Assembly: GCA_045634305.1 (NCBI GenBank)
Contig: JAZQZZ010000049.1
Span: 1-64,000, forward strand
Source of the DNA: HGM04593 sp045634305
Lineage (GTDB): Bacteria > Bacteroidota > Bacteroidia > Bacteroidales > Bacteroidaceae
DNA length: 64,000 nucleotides
Direction: 5' to 3'
The position numbers and the translations under genes are program-made. How positions within the stretch are numbered: position 1 is the first letter of the stretch; every line of letters begins with the position of its first letter. The notes beneath the pieces were generated by a model that was given only the letters and a program-made list of their open reading frames with translations, did not search any database and was not told the origin of the DNA. This document shows, piece after piece, positions 50,975 through 60,064 of this stretch.

Positions 50975-51970
50975 TTGTTATACTCTATAATTGTTCCTGT
51001 TTATAACAGGCCGGGCGAGGTTAAGGAATTGCTTGACAGCCTGATGGCTCAGACGGTAAAACCATTTGAGTTACTTATTATAGAGGATGGCTCAAAAGAA
51101 CGATGTGACCATTTGCTTGGTCACTATCGTTCTTTTTTTACTATCCACTATTATTATAAGGAGAACTCAGGCCGCAGCGAGACACGTAACTATGGTATGC
51201 AAAGGGCAACGGGAGATTATCTGCTGTTCTTTGATTCCGATGTGATATTGCCTCCTACATATTTCGAGACGCTTGAGGCCGAGATGGCTACGGACTATGC
51301 CGATTGCTTTGGCGGCCCCGATGCTGCCGACAGTTCATTCTCGGATATGCAGAAGGCAGTGAGCCATGCAATGACGTCGTTCTGGACAACGGGCGGCATA
51401 CGTGGCGGCAAGGCGGTGATGGAGAAGTTCTGCCCCCGAACATTCAACATGGGCTTTTCAAAGAAGGTCTATGAGACAGTGGGTGATTTCAAGGATATGA
51501 TGGGCGAGGATATCGATTTGAGTATACGCATACGCAATGCAGGCTTTAAAATCCGCCTGATACGCCCTGTGTTTGTATACCACAAGCGCCGCATTGATAT
51601 GGGGCGTTTCTTCAAACAGGTGAACAACTTCGGACAGGCGAGAATATGGTTGCAGATTCTGCATCCGGGCTCGTTGAAGATAGTGCACACTGCACCGGCG
51701 TTGTTGCTCGTCTTGGGTGTGCTTTTGCTGGTGGCTGCAATTTTCTGCCCCTGGCTGTTGCTGTTGCCATTGCTTTATGCATTGCTCATTTTCTTCGACT
51801 CATTACTGAAGAACAGGAGTCTGAATGTGGCTTTGTTGTCGGTGGCGGCAGCTGCCGTTCAGATAGCAGGTTATGGAACCGGATTTCTCAAGGCGTTGTG
51901 GTTCAAGATGATACTCAAACAACCGCTTGAAACGAAAAAGAATCTTACAAAGATATATAACAGAGGGTGA
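50975..51970 (+). CDS. Family 2 glycosyltransferase with C-terminal membrane segments
   Basis: The 331-residue protein probably starts at TTG 50975: the frame has a stop at 50945, no ATG or GTG lies between, and the protein then begins with LYSIIVPVYNRPGEVKELL, the normal GT2 start. The GT-A nucleotide-sugar fold shows LLIIEDGS, NSGRSETRNYGMQRATGDYLLFFDSDV (metal-binding DSD) and GFSKKVYETVGDFKDMMGEDIDLSIRI (ED motif). Two or three hydrophobic spans near residues 230-265 and 285-305 anchor it. It adds a sugar to a membrane-linked acceptor; donor and acceptor are unknown. It overlaps radC by the TGATG arrangement. Confidence 0.9.
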   Translation: MLYSIIVPVYNRPGEVKELLDSLMAQTVKPFELLIIEDGSKERCDHLLGHYRSFFTIHYYYKENSGRSETRNYGMQRATGDYLLFFDSDVILPPTYFETLEAEMATDYADCFGGPDAADSSFSDMQKAVSHAMTSFWTTGGIRGGKAVMEKFCPRTFNMGFSKKVYETVGDFKDMMGEDIDLSIRIRNAGFKIRLIRPVFVYHKRRIDMGRFFKQVNNFGQARIWLQILHPGSLKIVHTAPALLLVLGVLLLVAAIFCPWLLLLPLLYALLIFFDSLLKNRSLNVALLSVAAAAVQIAGYGTGFLKALWFKMILKQPLETKKNLTKIYNRG

Positions 51971-52665
51971 TGGCTGAAAGTGAGCATAAAAAGAGCATCA
52001 AGGAGTGGGCTGTGGATGACCGCCCGCGCGAGAAGGCTATAAAGAACGGCATTTCGACGTTGAGCAAGTCCGAATTGTTGGCTATTCTCGTTGGTTCGGG
52101 CAATGATGAGGAGAGTGCTGTCGACCTTATGAAACGTGTTCTCAACTCTTGCGGCAACAGCATATCCGAACTGGCGAAACTGTCGGTCGACGACCTTTGT
52201 TCCTTCAGGGGCATTGGCCCAGCCAAGGCAATAACCATTGTAGCGGCCTGTGAATTATGGAAACGACGTGAGGAGAAACCCGGTGAGCAACCATGCATAA
52301 CGTCTTCGCTCGACCTGTACCGCTACTTTCATCCGATACTGTGCGACTCGCCGGTGGAGCGATGCTATGTGCTGTTGCTCAACAACAAGAACCGTGTCAT
52401 TGACCATGTGCTTATAGGTACCGGTGGTTTCACGGCAACGGTTGTCGATATCCGTCTGGTCATCCGTGAGGCTTTGATGAAACGTGCTACGACAATTGCC
52501 TTGTGTCATAATCATCCGTCGGGCAGCATCAAACCAAGCCGAGAGGATGATAAACTCACAGAAAATCTGTCCCAAGCGTGCCGGGTCATGAACATACGCA
52601 TGCTCGACCACATTGTGATTACGGATGGCGCTTATTTCAGTTATAACGATGAGGCTCGCCTCTAA
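51970..52665 (+). CDS. radC: RadC-family JAMM-domain protein
   Basis: The 231-residue protein starts at ATG 51970, overlapping the previous stop (TGATG). The N-terminal part has a helix-hairpin-helix (LCSFRGIGPAKAITIVAACEL, about 75-95), then the MPN/JAMM metallopeptidase-like domain with TIALCHNHPSGSIKPSREDD (HxHxnD metal motif). RadC was once linked to DNA repair; that role is doubtful and its activity is unknown. Chromosomal RadC of this size is widespread in Bacteroidales. Confidence 0.94.
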   Translation: MAESEHKKSIKEWAVDDRPREKAIKNGISTLSKSELLAILVGSGNDEESAVDLMKRVLNSCGNSISELAKLSVDDLCSFRGIGPAKAITIVAACELWKRREEKPGEQPCITSSLDLYRYFHPILCDSPVERCYVLLLNNKNRVIDHVLIGTGGFTATVVDIRLVIREALMKRATTIALCHNHPSGSIKPSREDDKLTENLSQACRVMNIRMLDHIVITDGAYFSYNDEARL

Positions 52666-52680
52666 AAAAGAGATGATGAT

Positions 52681-52992
52681 ATGGAAAAGTTTGAAATAGA
52701 AGAGAAAATCGTTGAAATGATAAAGACAGTGTATGATCCCGAAATACCTGTCAATATATATGATCTTGGACTTATCTACCGCATTGAGGTAAGCGATGAT
52801 TTCACGGTGGATATTGACATGACCCTGACTGCGCCCACCTGTCCTGCTGCCGACTTTATGATGGAGGATGTGAGGATGAAGATTGAGTCTATCGAGGGTG
52901 TAAAGGCTCTTAACCTGAACCTTGTTTTTGAACCCGAGTGGAGCCAGGATCTCATGACCGAAGAGGCCAAACTCGAGCTGGGTCTGCTTTGA
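52681..52992 (+). CDS. MIP18/DUF59-family iron-sulfur assembly protein (SufT-like)
   Basis: The 103-residue single-domain protein has VYDPEIPVNIYDLGLIYRIE (residues 17-36) and LTAPTCPAADFM with the conserved Cys near 54, the hallmarks of the MIP18 family. Members help mature or carry Fe-S clusters (SufT, yeast Cia2) or assist in phenylacetate oxidation (PaaD). In a strict anaerobe the Fe-S role is more likely. The radC stop lies 15 bp upstream and lpxH 39 bp downstream, so they may share a transcript. Confidence 0.9.
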   Translation: MEKFEIEEKIVEMIKTVYDPEIPVNIYDLGLIYRIEVSDDFTVDIDMTLTAPTCPAADFMMEDVRMKIESIEGVKALNLNLVFEPEWSQDLMTEEAKLELGLL

Positions 52993-53031
52993 CAAGCTGC
53001 CCTACAACAACTGAATTTCTTTGCGAATTTT

Positions 53032-53796
53032 ATGAAAAAGATATATATCCTCTCCGATTTGCATCTTGGGTCGTGGGCAATTGAGCACCGCCGCACCCAT
53101 GAGCGCCGTGTAGTCTCTTTTCTCGACAAGATAAAGAATGAGGCTGCAGCGGTATATCTGCTTGGCGATGTGTTCGACTTCTGGTACGAACACCGCTATG
53201 TTGTTCCCAAGGGCTTTACACGCTTCCTTGGAAAGATTTCGGAGCTCACAGACAAAGGGGTGGAGGTGCATCTCTTTACTGGTAATCACGACCAGTGGTG
53301 TCTTGACTATCTTGAAAAGGAGTGTGGCATGATAATACACCGCGAGCCTTGCCTTGTTGAACTTTACGGTAACGAACTCTTCCTTGCTCATGGCGATGAG
53401 TTTTCAAAGGAGAGAGGGTATAGGATGTTGCGTGCGATGTTCCGCAGTTGCATTACCCGTAGGTTGTTTTCTATGTTGCATCCGCGCTGGAGCATATGGA
53501 TGGGATATAAGTGGTCGCAGCGCAGCATGATGAAACACAAAGTGAAGGGCGATACCCCGTATCTTGGAGAGGAGAAGGAGCATTGCATTATATTTGCGCG
53601 TGAATACCTGAAGAAACATTCATCAGTCGACTGTTTTATCTTCGGCCATCGCCACATAGATGTGGATATCCCGCTTGGCGATAGCTCACGCTGCATATTC
53701 CTTGGTGACTGGATATCCACTTTTGCCTACGTTGTCCTTGACGGAAAGACAATAGAACGCAAATACTTTATCGAAGGCGAGAGCAAGGATGTCTGA
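53032..53796 (+). CDS. lpxH: UDP-2,3-diacylglucosamine diphosphatase-like calcineurin phosphoesterase
   Basis: The 254-residue metallophosphoesterase has ligands in sequence order: LSDLHLGS (residues 7-14), LLGDVFDFWYE, FTGNHDQW, FLAHGDEF and IFGHRHIDVDI. Lengths and spacing fit the LpxH group that makes lipid X from UDP-2,3-diacylglucosamine in lipid A synthesis, acting at the inner membrane surface. The family also holds other phosphatases, so the assignment is by motif layout and the Gram-negative context. It is followed by a long bidirectional terminator. Confidence 0.85.
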   Translation: MKKIYILSDLHLGSWAIEHRRTHERRVVSFLDKIKNEAAAVYLLGDVFDFWYEHRYVVPKGFTRFLGKISELTDKGVEVHLFTGNHDQWCLDYLEKECGMIIHREPCLVELYGNELFLAHGDEFSKERGYRMLRAMFRSCITRRLFSMLHPRWSIWMGYKWSQRSMMKHKVKGDTPYLGEEKEHCIIFAREYLKKHSSVDCFIFGHRHIDVDIPLGDSSRCIFLGDWISTFAYVVLDGKTIERKYFIEGESKDV

Positions 53797-53805
53797 CGAC
53801 TTGGA

Positions 53806-53849
53806 AACAAAACAGCAGACGCGGCATATGCCGCGTCTGCTGTTTTGTT
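53806..53849. terminator. Bidirectional terminator between lpxH-like and TolC-like genes
   Basis: A perfect 22+22-bp palindrome (53806-53827/53828-53849) with A-rich and T-rich outer ends, overlapping the stop codon of the convergent TolC-like gene. Confidence 0.92.
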
Positions 53850-55095
53850 ATTCACATATGGGTTGTGTTCCGAATTTCAGGTCTATTCCCACTGCGCGTT
53901 GCAGTTCTACCCAGGCGGCTGCCTTGCCGAAGAGGGCGTCGATATATTCCCTGCGCATCTCGCTCTCGTTACGCTGTACTATAAGGTAGTCAAGGAATGG
54001 GATTTCGCCCATTTCGTATGCCATTCTTTTGCTGTCTACTACTTGTTGCATGTCGCTGAGCATCTCGCTCGAGAAGGTCTCGCTCTGTCTGGTGGCATAG
54101 TTGAAATTGTTGTATGCCTGCATAACGTCGGCTGTTACCATCAGGCGTGCTTCTTCGATTTCAATATTTGCCTGTTTTACCAAAAGCTCATCCATCAGGC
54201 GTGCGCCTTTATTAAGGTTCGAGAACTTGAGTGGCATGGCAACGCCGGCCTTGACGGTTGTGAAATCCGGGTCGGCGATGTTGTATGTGGCGCCGAGAAC
54301 TACATCGAGTTCGGGGCGACGCTGTGCCTTGTTGAATTTCTGTGCTGCAACGGCAATGTCGGCACTTCCAAGTGCTACGACAAGGTCGGCGCGGTGTTCA
54401 AGTGCAGTGTTTGTATAATGTTCTATAGGGGCTGCCTGTTCTGTTATTTCCAATGTGCCGTTAGCATTCAATTGCTCGGCGTTCAGCAGATTCCCCATGT
54501 AATATCCCAATTTTATGGCGCTGTTGCGCAATTCGGCTTCTGCTGCGAGCATTGCATTCTTTGCAACTCCTTGCGCCATGCGGCTTTCCAACCAGTCGCT
54601 CTTTGCTATGTCACCACGCAGGTAGCGTATGCTGTCGTTTGCGGTAACCTCGCAAAGGTCGTTATGTATCTCTATGGCTTCCTCAAACAGCATCCTTGCA
54701 CGCAGGTGTTCAAGGTAGGCAATGGTTGCATCGGCACGGAAGTTGCGCATGTACTCCTCTAACAGTGCGACAGCCTGTCTGCGCTCGCTCTCTGCAAGGT
54801 CAATGCGGCTGCGGCGCACCCCGAATGTGAAGGTGCGTCCCAATTCAAGTTCAATACCCTGTCCCAGTCCCTTGCTCCAGTCCTCGTTGTTGGTGTAGGT
54901 GAGTGCTATGCTCGGGTCGTTGTATACTTGGCTGCCGGTTACGGCTGCATCGGCAATCTCAATGTCCATTCTTCTGGCGGTGAGTGCAATGTTGTTCTTC
55001 AACACGTGCTCCATATATTCGCCGTAAGATAGATTCTGCGCTTTTGCTGTCGCAAACAGCGATGTCAGGGTTAGTATAAAAAGGATTTTTTTCAT
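53848..55095 (-). CDS. Orphan TolC-family outer-membrane protein (CzcC-like)
   Basis: The 415-residue protein starts at MKKILFILTLTSLFATAKAQ (ATG 55095); 15 further in-frame codons upstream lie within cca and are rejected. Two TolC-type repeats are seen (LSYGEYMEHVLKNNIALTAR; IELELGRTFTFGVRRSRIDLAESERRQAV; KAGVAMPLKFSNLNKGARL). The AMPLKFSNLNKG and FLDYLIVQRNESEMRREYIDA segments recall CzcC-type channels of metal or cation exporters. No adaptor or pump gene is next to it; it lies 5 bp after cca, an odd operon partner. It may be shared by a pump encoded elsewhere. Confidence 0.85.
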   Translation of the reverse strand: MKKILFILTLTSLFATAKAQNLSYGEYMEHVLKNNIALTARRMDIEIADAAVTGSQVYNDPSIALTYTNNEDWSKGLGQGIELELGRTFTFGVRRSRIDLAESERRQAVALLEEYMRNFRADATIAYLEHLRARMLFEEAIEIHNDLCEVTANDSIRYLRGDIAKSDWLESRMAQGVAKNAMLAAEAELRNSAIKLGYYMGNLLNAEQLNANGTLEITEQAAPIEHYTNTALEHRADLVVALGSADIAVAAQKFNKAQRRPELDVVLGATYNIADPDFTTVKAGVAMPLKFSNLNKGARLMDELLVKQANIEIEEARLMVTADVMQAYNNFNYATRQSETFSSEMLSDMQQVVDSKRMAYEMGEIPFLDYLIVQRNESEMRREYIDALFGKAAAWVELQRAVGIDLKFGTQPICE

Positions 55096-55100
55096 GGCTG

Positions 55101-56537
55101 TCAGTTGTTGCAGGGGGTAAGTCCTATTTTTGCTGCGCATTCAATCATATATTGCAGCGCAGCGTCGTGCTCGTTGGGGATTATTCCGTCGAGTATGGCA
55201 TCCTTGACGGCGCTCTTGAGTGTACCGATCTCGGCACATGGCGCAAGGTTGAATATGCGCATAATCTCCTCGCCGTTCACCGGTGGTTGGAAGTTGCGTA
55301 TGCGGTCCTTCTCTTCAATATCTTTAAGCTTTTGGCGTACAATCTGGAAGTTGTTGAGGAACTGTTTCTTGCGTATTTCGTTCTTTGAGGTGATGTCGGC
55401 CTCGCAAAGTACCATCAGGTCGTCGATGTCGTCGCCGGCATCGAACAGCAGGCGGCGCACAGCCGAGTCAGTCACTTCGTCATCGGCAATGGCAATGGGG
55501 CGCATGTGCAGCGAAACGAGCTTTGCCACGTAGCGCATCTTCTCGTTCTGCGGCATTTTGTATTCGCGGAACAGTTTCAGCACCATCTTCTCACCCACGA
55601 TATTGTGGTTGTGGAATGTCCATTTGAGTACCGGGTCCCAACGCTTTGTCTTGGGCTTGCCAATGTCATGTAGCAGCGCGGCCCAGCGCAGCCACAGATC
55701 GTCGGTGTGCTTGGCAATGTTGTCGAGAACCTCAAGAGTGTGGTAAAACATCTCCTTGTGGCTGTATCCGTTGCGTGTCTCTACGCCCTGCATTGCTGTG
55801 AGCTGTGGAAAAATTATTTCTAGCAGGCCGCAGCGGTCGAGCTCAATGAATCCTTTTGAAGGTACCGGTGAGAGCAGGATCTTGTTGAGCTCCTCGTTGA
55901 TTCTCTCGCGTGATATAATCTTTATGCGTTCCTTGTTCTCGCAGAGCGCCTCGAATGTCTCTTCTTCGATGTGGAAGTTGAGCTGTGTGGCAAAGCGTAT
56001 GCAGCGCATCATTCTCAGTGGGTCATCGCTGAATGTTATGCCCGGCTCAAGCGGTGTACTTATTATTCGGTCCTCAAGGTCGAGCATTCCGTCAAAGGGA
56101 TCGACAAGTTCGCCGAAACGGTTGGCGTTGAGGCATATTGCCATTGCGTTGATGGTGAAGTCACGGCGGTTCTGGTCGTCCTCGAGTGTGCCGTCCTCGA
56201 CAATGGGATTGCGCGAGTTGTGGCTGTAGCTCTCCTTGCGCGCGCCGACAAACTCAATCTCATGTTCCTTGTATTTCACCTGTGCCGTGCCGAAATTCGC
56301 ATACACGGCAAGGTGTGCTCCCTTGCCCAGTTTCTTGCTGAAAGCACGTGCCATCTCTATACCCTTGCCGACAACGACCACGTCGATGTCGGTCGATGGG
56401 CGCTCAAGGAATATATCGCGTACATATCCGCCAACGACATAACACTCCATACCCAGTTCATCGGCTGTTTCCGAAATCTTACGGAATATCGGAGTGTCAA
56501 GCAGTCTGCAAAGTTCTTCTTTTGTCGGCTTATACAT
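55101..56537 (-). CDS. cca: CCA-adding tRNA nucleotidyltransferase with HD domain
   Basis: The 478-residue protein begins with the class II nucleotidyltransferase head YVVGGYVRDIFLERPSTDID (GGxVRD and DxD metal motif, about residues 33-52). RRDFTINAMAICLN and DDPLRMMRCIRFATQLNF (B/C/D motifs for ATP/CTP choice) follow, then an HD domain (RWAALLHDIGKPKTKRWD) of the phosphohydrolase type. It builds or repairs the 3'-CCA of tRNAs; tRNA-Gln here lacks an encoded CCA. No clear promoter match was found upstream, only TATCTTTA, one mismatch off the -7 consensus. Confidence 0.94.
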   Translation of the reverse strand: MYKPTKEELCRLLDTPIFRKISETADELGMECYVVGGYVRDIFLERPSTDIDVVVVGKGIEMARAFSKKLGKGAHLAVYANFGTAQVKYKEHEIEFVGARKESYSHNSRNPIVEDGTLEDDQNRRDFTINAMAICLNANRFGELVDPFDGMLDLEDRIISTPLEPGITFSDDPLRMMRCIRFATQLNFHIEEETFEALCENKERIKIISRERINEELNKILLSPVPSKGFIELDRCGLLEIIFPQLTAMQGVETRNGYSHKEMFYHTLEVLDNIAKHTDDLWLRWAALLHDIGKPKTKRWDPVLKWTFHNHNIVGEKMVLKLFREYKMPQNEKMRYVAKLVSLHMRPIAIADDEVTDSAVRRLLFDAGDDIDDLMVLCEADITSKNEIRKKQFLNNFQIVRQKLKDIEEKDRIRNFQPPVNGEEIMRIFNLAPCAEIGTLKSAVKDAILDGIIPNEHDAALQYMIECAAKIGLTPCNN

Positions 56538-56655
56538 TGTTTTGTGAATTTCGTTATTTTGTGCTTGTAAAGATACTCAATTTGACATTATAAATAAAAC
56601 GATACTCGTTAAAACTGTTCAATAAATGCCCGCGACGAACAAAAATAATCATGGT

Positions 56656-56689
56656 ATTGCATGAATAACGATTATTAATGCTACTTTTG
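56656..56689 (+). promoter_or_regulatory. Promoter of the lipoprotein gene at 56711
   Basis: ATTG (56656-56659), 22 bp spacer, TACTTTTG (56682-56689). The spacer is slightly long. It supports the start at 56711 rather than an upstream in-frame codon at 56678. Confidence 0.5.
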
Positions 56690-56710
56690 CGGAAATATGA
56701 AGTTACTGTT

Positions 56711-57553
56711 ATGGGGAATTTTATAAAAACCGGTAGAACCGTTCTGTTTGCCGTTGCGGCACTTTTTGTCTTCTCGTGTGTGTCAAATATTGAAGACCCG
56801 GCCGAGGAACTGCTTTCACGTGCCCACAAAGAGTATGAAGGTGGAAATTACAACACTGTACGTGCGCTTATTGACAGCATAAGGATTGTTTCGCCAAAGG
56901 CATATAAGACACTGCGCGAGGCCGAGAAACTGCGTCGTGAAGCCATGATAAAGGAGAATGAACGCAATGTCGCTTTCTTCGAAGAGGAACTCCAGTCACT
57001 CATTGCTGTGCGTGATTCCATTACAGAAGGCTTTGATTTCAATTATGACAAGCGTTTCCAGAACAGGGGATACTACACTGTTCCTTCACAGGCCATGTCG
57101 CAGAATGTGTATAATAATTTTCTGCGTGCATCTGTCCATGAGGATGGAGCAATGTACCTCACATCTTTCTATCGTGGCAAGGCCATAAGGCACAAATGTG
57201 TGAAATTGTCATCGGGTGGAACGTTTGTCTCTTGTGACAGGCCGTTCATGGAGAGAAACTACAAAGATTTGGGCGTGAACAATGAGCGCAGAGACTACAA
57301 GTATGGCGATGATGCCGGTCTTGTGGATTTCATAGCTGCTGCAAACGGCAATATTGATGTTGAGATTTCCGGTGCAAATGCAAAAGTCAATTACACCTTG
57401 CGTGCTGCCGATGCCGATGCCATACGTAAATGTCTGGAGCTGGCGCAGTCAATTAAGGCTGTCAAGCAGGTCGAAGAGATGCTCGCAGAGGCTTGTTATA
57501 CACTGGAATTCCTAAAAAGAAGCGAAGCGCGTTCATCGGCTGCCGCTGAATAA
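56711..57553 (+). CDS. Lipoprotein of unknown function with helical N-terminal region
   Basis: The 280-residue protein starts at MGNFIKTGRTVLFAVAALFV (ATG 56711), with a lipobox FSC giving an acylated Cys near residue 23. A helical stretch (EELLSRAHKEYEGGNYNTVRAL; KAYKTLREAEKLRREAMIKE) with TPR-like character lies at about 30-100, followed by a globular mixed region and a helical, Ala-rich C terminus. No catalytic motif is seen. It is monocistronic, with its own promoter and a shared terminator. I do not recognise the family; several Bacteroidales have such lipoproteins of 250-300 residues. Confidence 0.75.
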   Translation: MGNFIKTGRTVLFAVAALFVFSCVSNIEDPAEELLSRAHKEYEGGNYNTVRALIDSIRIVSPKAYKTLREAEKLRREAMIKENERNVAFFEEELQSLIAVRDSITEGFDFNYDKRFQNRGYYTVPSQAMSQNVYNNFLRASVHEDGAMYLTSFYRGKAIRHKCVKLSSGGTFVSCDRPFMERNYKDLGVNNERRDYKYGDDAGLVDFIAAANGNIDVEISGANAKVNYTLRAADADAIRKCLELAQSIKAVKQVEEMLAEACYTLEFLKRSEARSSAAAE

Positions 57554-57567
57554 AGTACAGGATATTT

Positions 57568-57616
57568 ATAACACAAAATCGGCCTTACTTTCAGGGTAAG
57601 GCCGATTTTGTGTTAT
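57568..57616. terminator. Bidirectional terminator between the lipoprotein gene and ackA
   Basis: A perfect 21-bp stem (57568-57588 with 57596-57616) with a 7-nt loop, between convergent genes. Confidence 0.9.
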
Positions 57617-57629
57617 ACTGAAACGAAGT

Positions 57630-58835
57630 TTACTTCATGTTCTTTACAATCTCATATGTGTCGCTTGCAATCATCATCTCCTCGTCTGTTGGGATAAGCA
57701 ATACCTTAACCTTTGAATCGGGAGTTGAGAGCACTGCCTCTTCGCCACGCATCTTGTTGTTAACCTCCTTGTCGAGCTTTACGCCAAGGAACTCAAGACC
57801 TTCGAGTGCAGCCTCGCGACAATCCTGCTGGTTCTCGCCGACACCACCTGCGAAGATGATTACGTCAACACCACCCGTGGCAGCTGCGTATGCACCGATG
57901 TACTTCTTGATGCGGTAGAAGTTCATTGTGTTTGAAAGCTGTGCACGCTTGTTGCCCTCGTCGGCAGCAGCCTTAACCTCGCGCATGTCCGATGAAATGC
58001 CTGTGATACCTGCAACACCTGACTTCTTGTTGAGCATGTCAATCATACCCTGCATGTCAAGACCTGTCTTGTCCATAACGTATGGGAAGATACCCGGGTC
58101 AACATCGCCACTGCGTGTACCCATCATAAGGCCTGCAAGGGGAGTCATACCCATTGATGTGTCAACGCTCTTGCCATCCTTTACAGCTGCAACTGAAGCT
58201 CCGTTGCCAATGTGGCAGGTGATGATCTTGCTACCCTCTGCAGGCATGTTCAACATCTCCAAAGCACGCTTTGTGATGTAACGGTGCGATGTGCCGTGGA
58301 AACCATAGCGGCGTACACCGTACTGCTCATAGAGCTCGTAGGGGAGAGCATACATGTAGGCATAGTCGGGCATTGTCTGGTGGAAAGCTGTGTCGAATAC
58401 ACCAACCTGTGGCATTTCGGGAGCAACCTCCTTCACTGCGTTCACACCCTTGAGGTTTGCTGGGTTGTGGAGTGGAGCAAGGTCGTTGCAAGCCTCGAAC
58501 ACCTCGAGAACCTCATCGGTGAGCAGTGTAGAAGCGCTGAACTTCTCACCACCGTGTACCATGCGGTGACCAACAGCGTCAATCTCGTCGATAGATTCTA
58601 CCGCACCGAATTTCTCGCTTGTGAGGACATCGAAGATAAGGCGTACACCGATTGTGTGCTCGGGAATTGAGGCGAAGATTGTCTCCTTCTCGCCGTTTGG
58701 CAAGTTGAACTTGATGAATGAACCTTCAAGGCCAATCTTCTCGATACCACCCTTTGCAAGTACATTCTTTGACTCAATGTCAATGAGCTGATATTTGATT
58801 GATGAACTTCCGCAGTTCAATACAAGAATTTTCAT
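57630..58835 (-). CDS. ackA: Acetate kinase
   Basis: The 401-residue ASKHA-fold kinase has MKILVLNCGSSSIKYQLID at the start, GHRMVHGGEKFS, VFDTAFHQTMP, RRYGFHGTSHRYIT, HIGNGASVAAVKDGKSVDTSMG and FAGGVGENQQDCRE, which bind acetyl phosphate and ADP. It makes ATP and acetate from acetyl phosphate. pta lies 30 bp upstream on the same strand; together they form the acetate branch of fermentation. Confidence 0.98.
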   Translation of the reverse strand: MKILVLNCGSSSIKYQLIDIESKNVLAKGGIEKIGLEGSFIKFNLPNGEKETIFASIPEHTIGVRLIFDVLTSEKFGAVESIDEIDAVGHRMVHGGEKFSASTLLTDEVLEVFEACNDLAPLHNPANLKGVNAVKEVAPEMPQVGVFDTAFHQTMPDYAYMYALPYELYEQYGVRRYGFHGTSHRYITKRALEMLNMPAEGSKIITCHIGNGASVAAVKDGKSVDTSMGMTPLAGLMMGTRSGDVDPGIFPYVMDKTGLDMQGMIDMLNKKSGVAGITGISSDMREVKAAADEGNKRAQLSNTMNFYRIKKYIGAYAAATGGVDVIIFAGGVGENQQDCREAALEGLEFLGVKLDKEVNNKMRGEEAVLSTPDSKVKVLLIPTDEEMMIASDTYEIVKNMK

Positions 58836-58865
58836 TTTGTTATCTTTATTTGTTTGTTGTTGTAT

Positions 58866-59876
58866 TTACTTTTTTGCAGCAATGGCCTGGTTTGCAGTGA
58901 TGGCAATCATCATGTATACGTCCTCGATTGAGCAACCGCGTGAAAGGTCGTTTACAGGACGTGCGATACCCTGGAGAACTGGGCCGATAGCCTCGGCATT
59001 GCCCAAACGCTGAACGAGCTTGTAACCGATGTTACCTGCGCCAAGGTCGGGGAATACGAGAACGTTTGCCTTGCCGGCAACCTTTGAACCCGGAGCCTTG
59101 CTCTGGCCTACGAATGGAACGAGAGCTGCATCGGCCTGCAATTCACCGTCGAGTGACAACTCGGGATCGAGTTCGTGTGCAAGTCTTGTAGCCTCAACAA
59201 CCTTGTCTACCATCTCGTGCTTTGCAGAACCCTTTGTTGAGAAACTGAGCATTGCAACACGTGGCTCCTCGAAACCTGCGATAGCCTTTGCAGTCTGTGC
59301 AGTGCACACTGCAATCTGTGAGAGCTGGTTTGCATCGGGCTGTGGAGTAACTGCAACGTCGGCAACAAAGAGAACGCCGTCCTCGCCATACTCCTTGGCA
59401 TTTGTGATGAGCATCATGGCACCGCTTACGCAGCTGATACCTGGAGTTGTCTTGATAATCTGCAATGCAGGACGCAATACATTACCAGTTGTGTTGAGTG
59501 CACCTGCTACCTGGCCGTCGGCGTCGCCGTTCTTGATGATGAGGCAACCAAGATACAATGGGTTGCAGACGAGCTTCTGTGCATCTTCCATTGTCATGCC
59601 CTTTGCCTTGCGCAACTCGAAGAGCAGGTTTGCATACTTCTCTGCGTCGGGGTTGTTGCATGGGTCGATGATGGTAGCTTTCTCGATGTTTGCAAGGCCG
59701 TGCTGCTGTGCAAGGGCGAGAATCTCTTCCTTGTTGCCAAGAAGAATGATTTCTGCAATACCGTCGGCAACTGCCTTGTCGGCTGCTTTCAATGTACGCT
59801 CCTCTGTACCTTCAGGGAGGACGATGCGCTGCTTGTTCTGTTGAGCGCGCTCAATCAAATTCTTAATAACATCCAT
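58866..59876 (-). CDS. pta: Phosphate acetyltransferase (short, single-domain form)
   Basis: The 336-residue enzyme has the PTA catalytic domain only (MDVIKNLIERAQQNKQRIVLPEG; CVSGAMMLITNAKEYGEDGVL; SFSTKGSAKHEMVDKV; GELQADAALVPFVGQSKAPGSKVAGKANVLVFPDLGAGNIGYK; GIARPVNDLSRGCSIEDVYMM). It lacks the N-terminal DRTGG-type regulatory domain of E. coli Pta. It converts acetyl-CoA and phosphate to acetyl phosphate for ackA. A consensus promoter with an adjoining palindrome lies upstream. Confidence 0.97.
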   Translation of the reverse strand: MDVIKNLIERAQQNKQRIVLPEGTEERTLKAADKAVADGIAEIILLGNKEEILALAQQHGLANIEKATIIDPCNNPDAEKYANLLFELRKAKGMTMEDAQKLVCNPLYLGCLIIKNGDADGQVAGALNTTGNVLRPALQIIKTTPGISCVSGAMMLITNAKEYGEDGVLFVADVAVTPQPDANQLSQIAVCTAQTAKAIAGFEEPRVAMLSFSTKGSAKHEMVDKVVEATRLAHELDPELSLDGELQADAALVPFVGQSKAPGSKVAGKANVLVFPDLGAGNIGYKLVQRLGNAEAIGPVLQGIARPVNDLSRGCSIEDVYMMIAITANQAIAAKK

Positions 59877-59963
59877 AGTTTAATTTATTTAAATTTGTAG
59901 ATTTCCGTTTTTCTGTCTGTGGAGTGTTATCACGCAGGCATACTAAATGCAAAAACAGCGCGA

Positions 59964-60010
59964 GCGTTGTTTTACAACGCAAAGTTAACTTAAACAAAAA
60001 AGAGAACAAA
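59964..60010 (-). promoter_or_regulatory. pta-ackA promoter with adjoining 7-bp inverted repeat
   Basis: Minus-strand TTTG (60010-60007), 19 bp spacer, TAACTTTG (59987-59980). The inverted repeat GCGTTGT/ACAACGC (59964-59980, 3-nt centre) starts at the last base of the -7 and covers the transcription start, as at typA. It may be an operator or a 5' hairpin. Confidence 0.7.
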
Positions 60011-60064
60011 ATAAATCTTCTTTATTTTCGGCTGTGGAATGATTTTTAGGGCAATATAATGCTG

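Noticed and set aside
53845..54762. A 305-codon plus-strand open frame
   Set aside because: It is the antisense of the TolC-like gene, rich in Cys and His as expected for a shadow frame.
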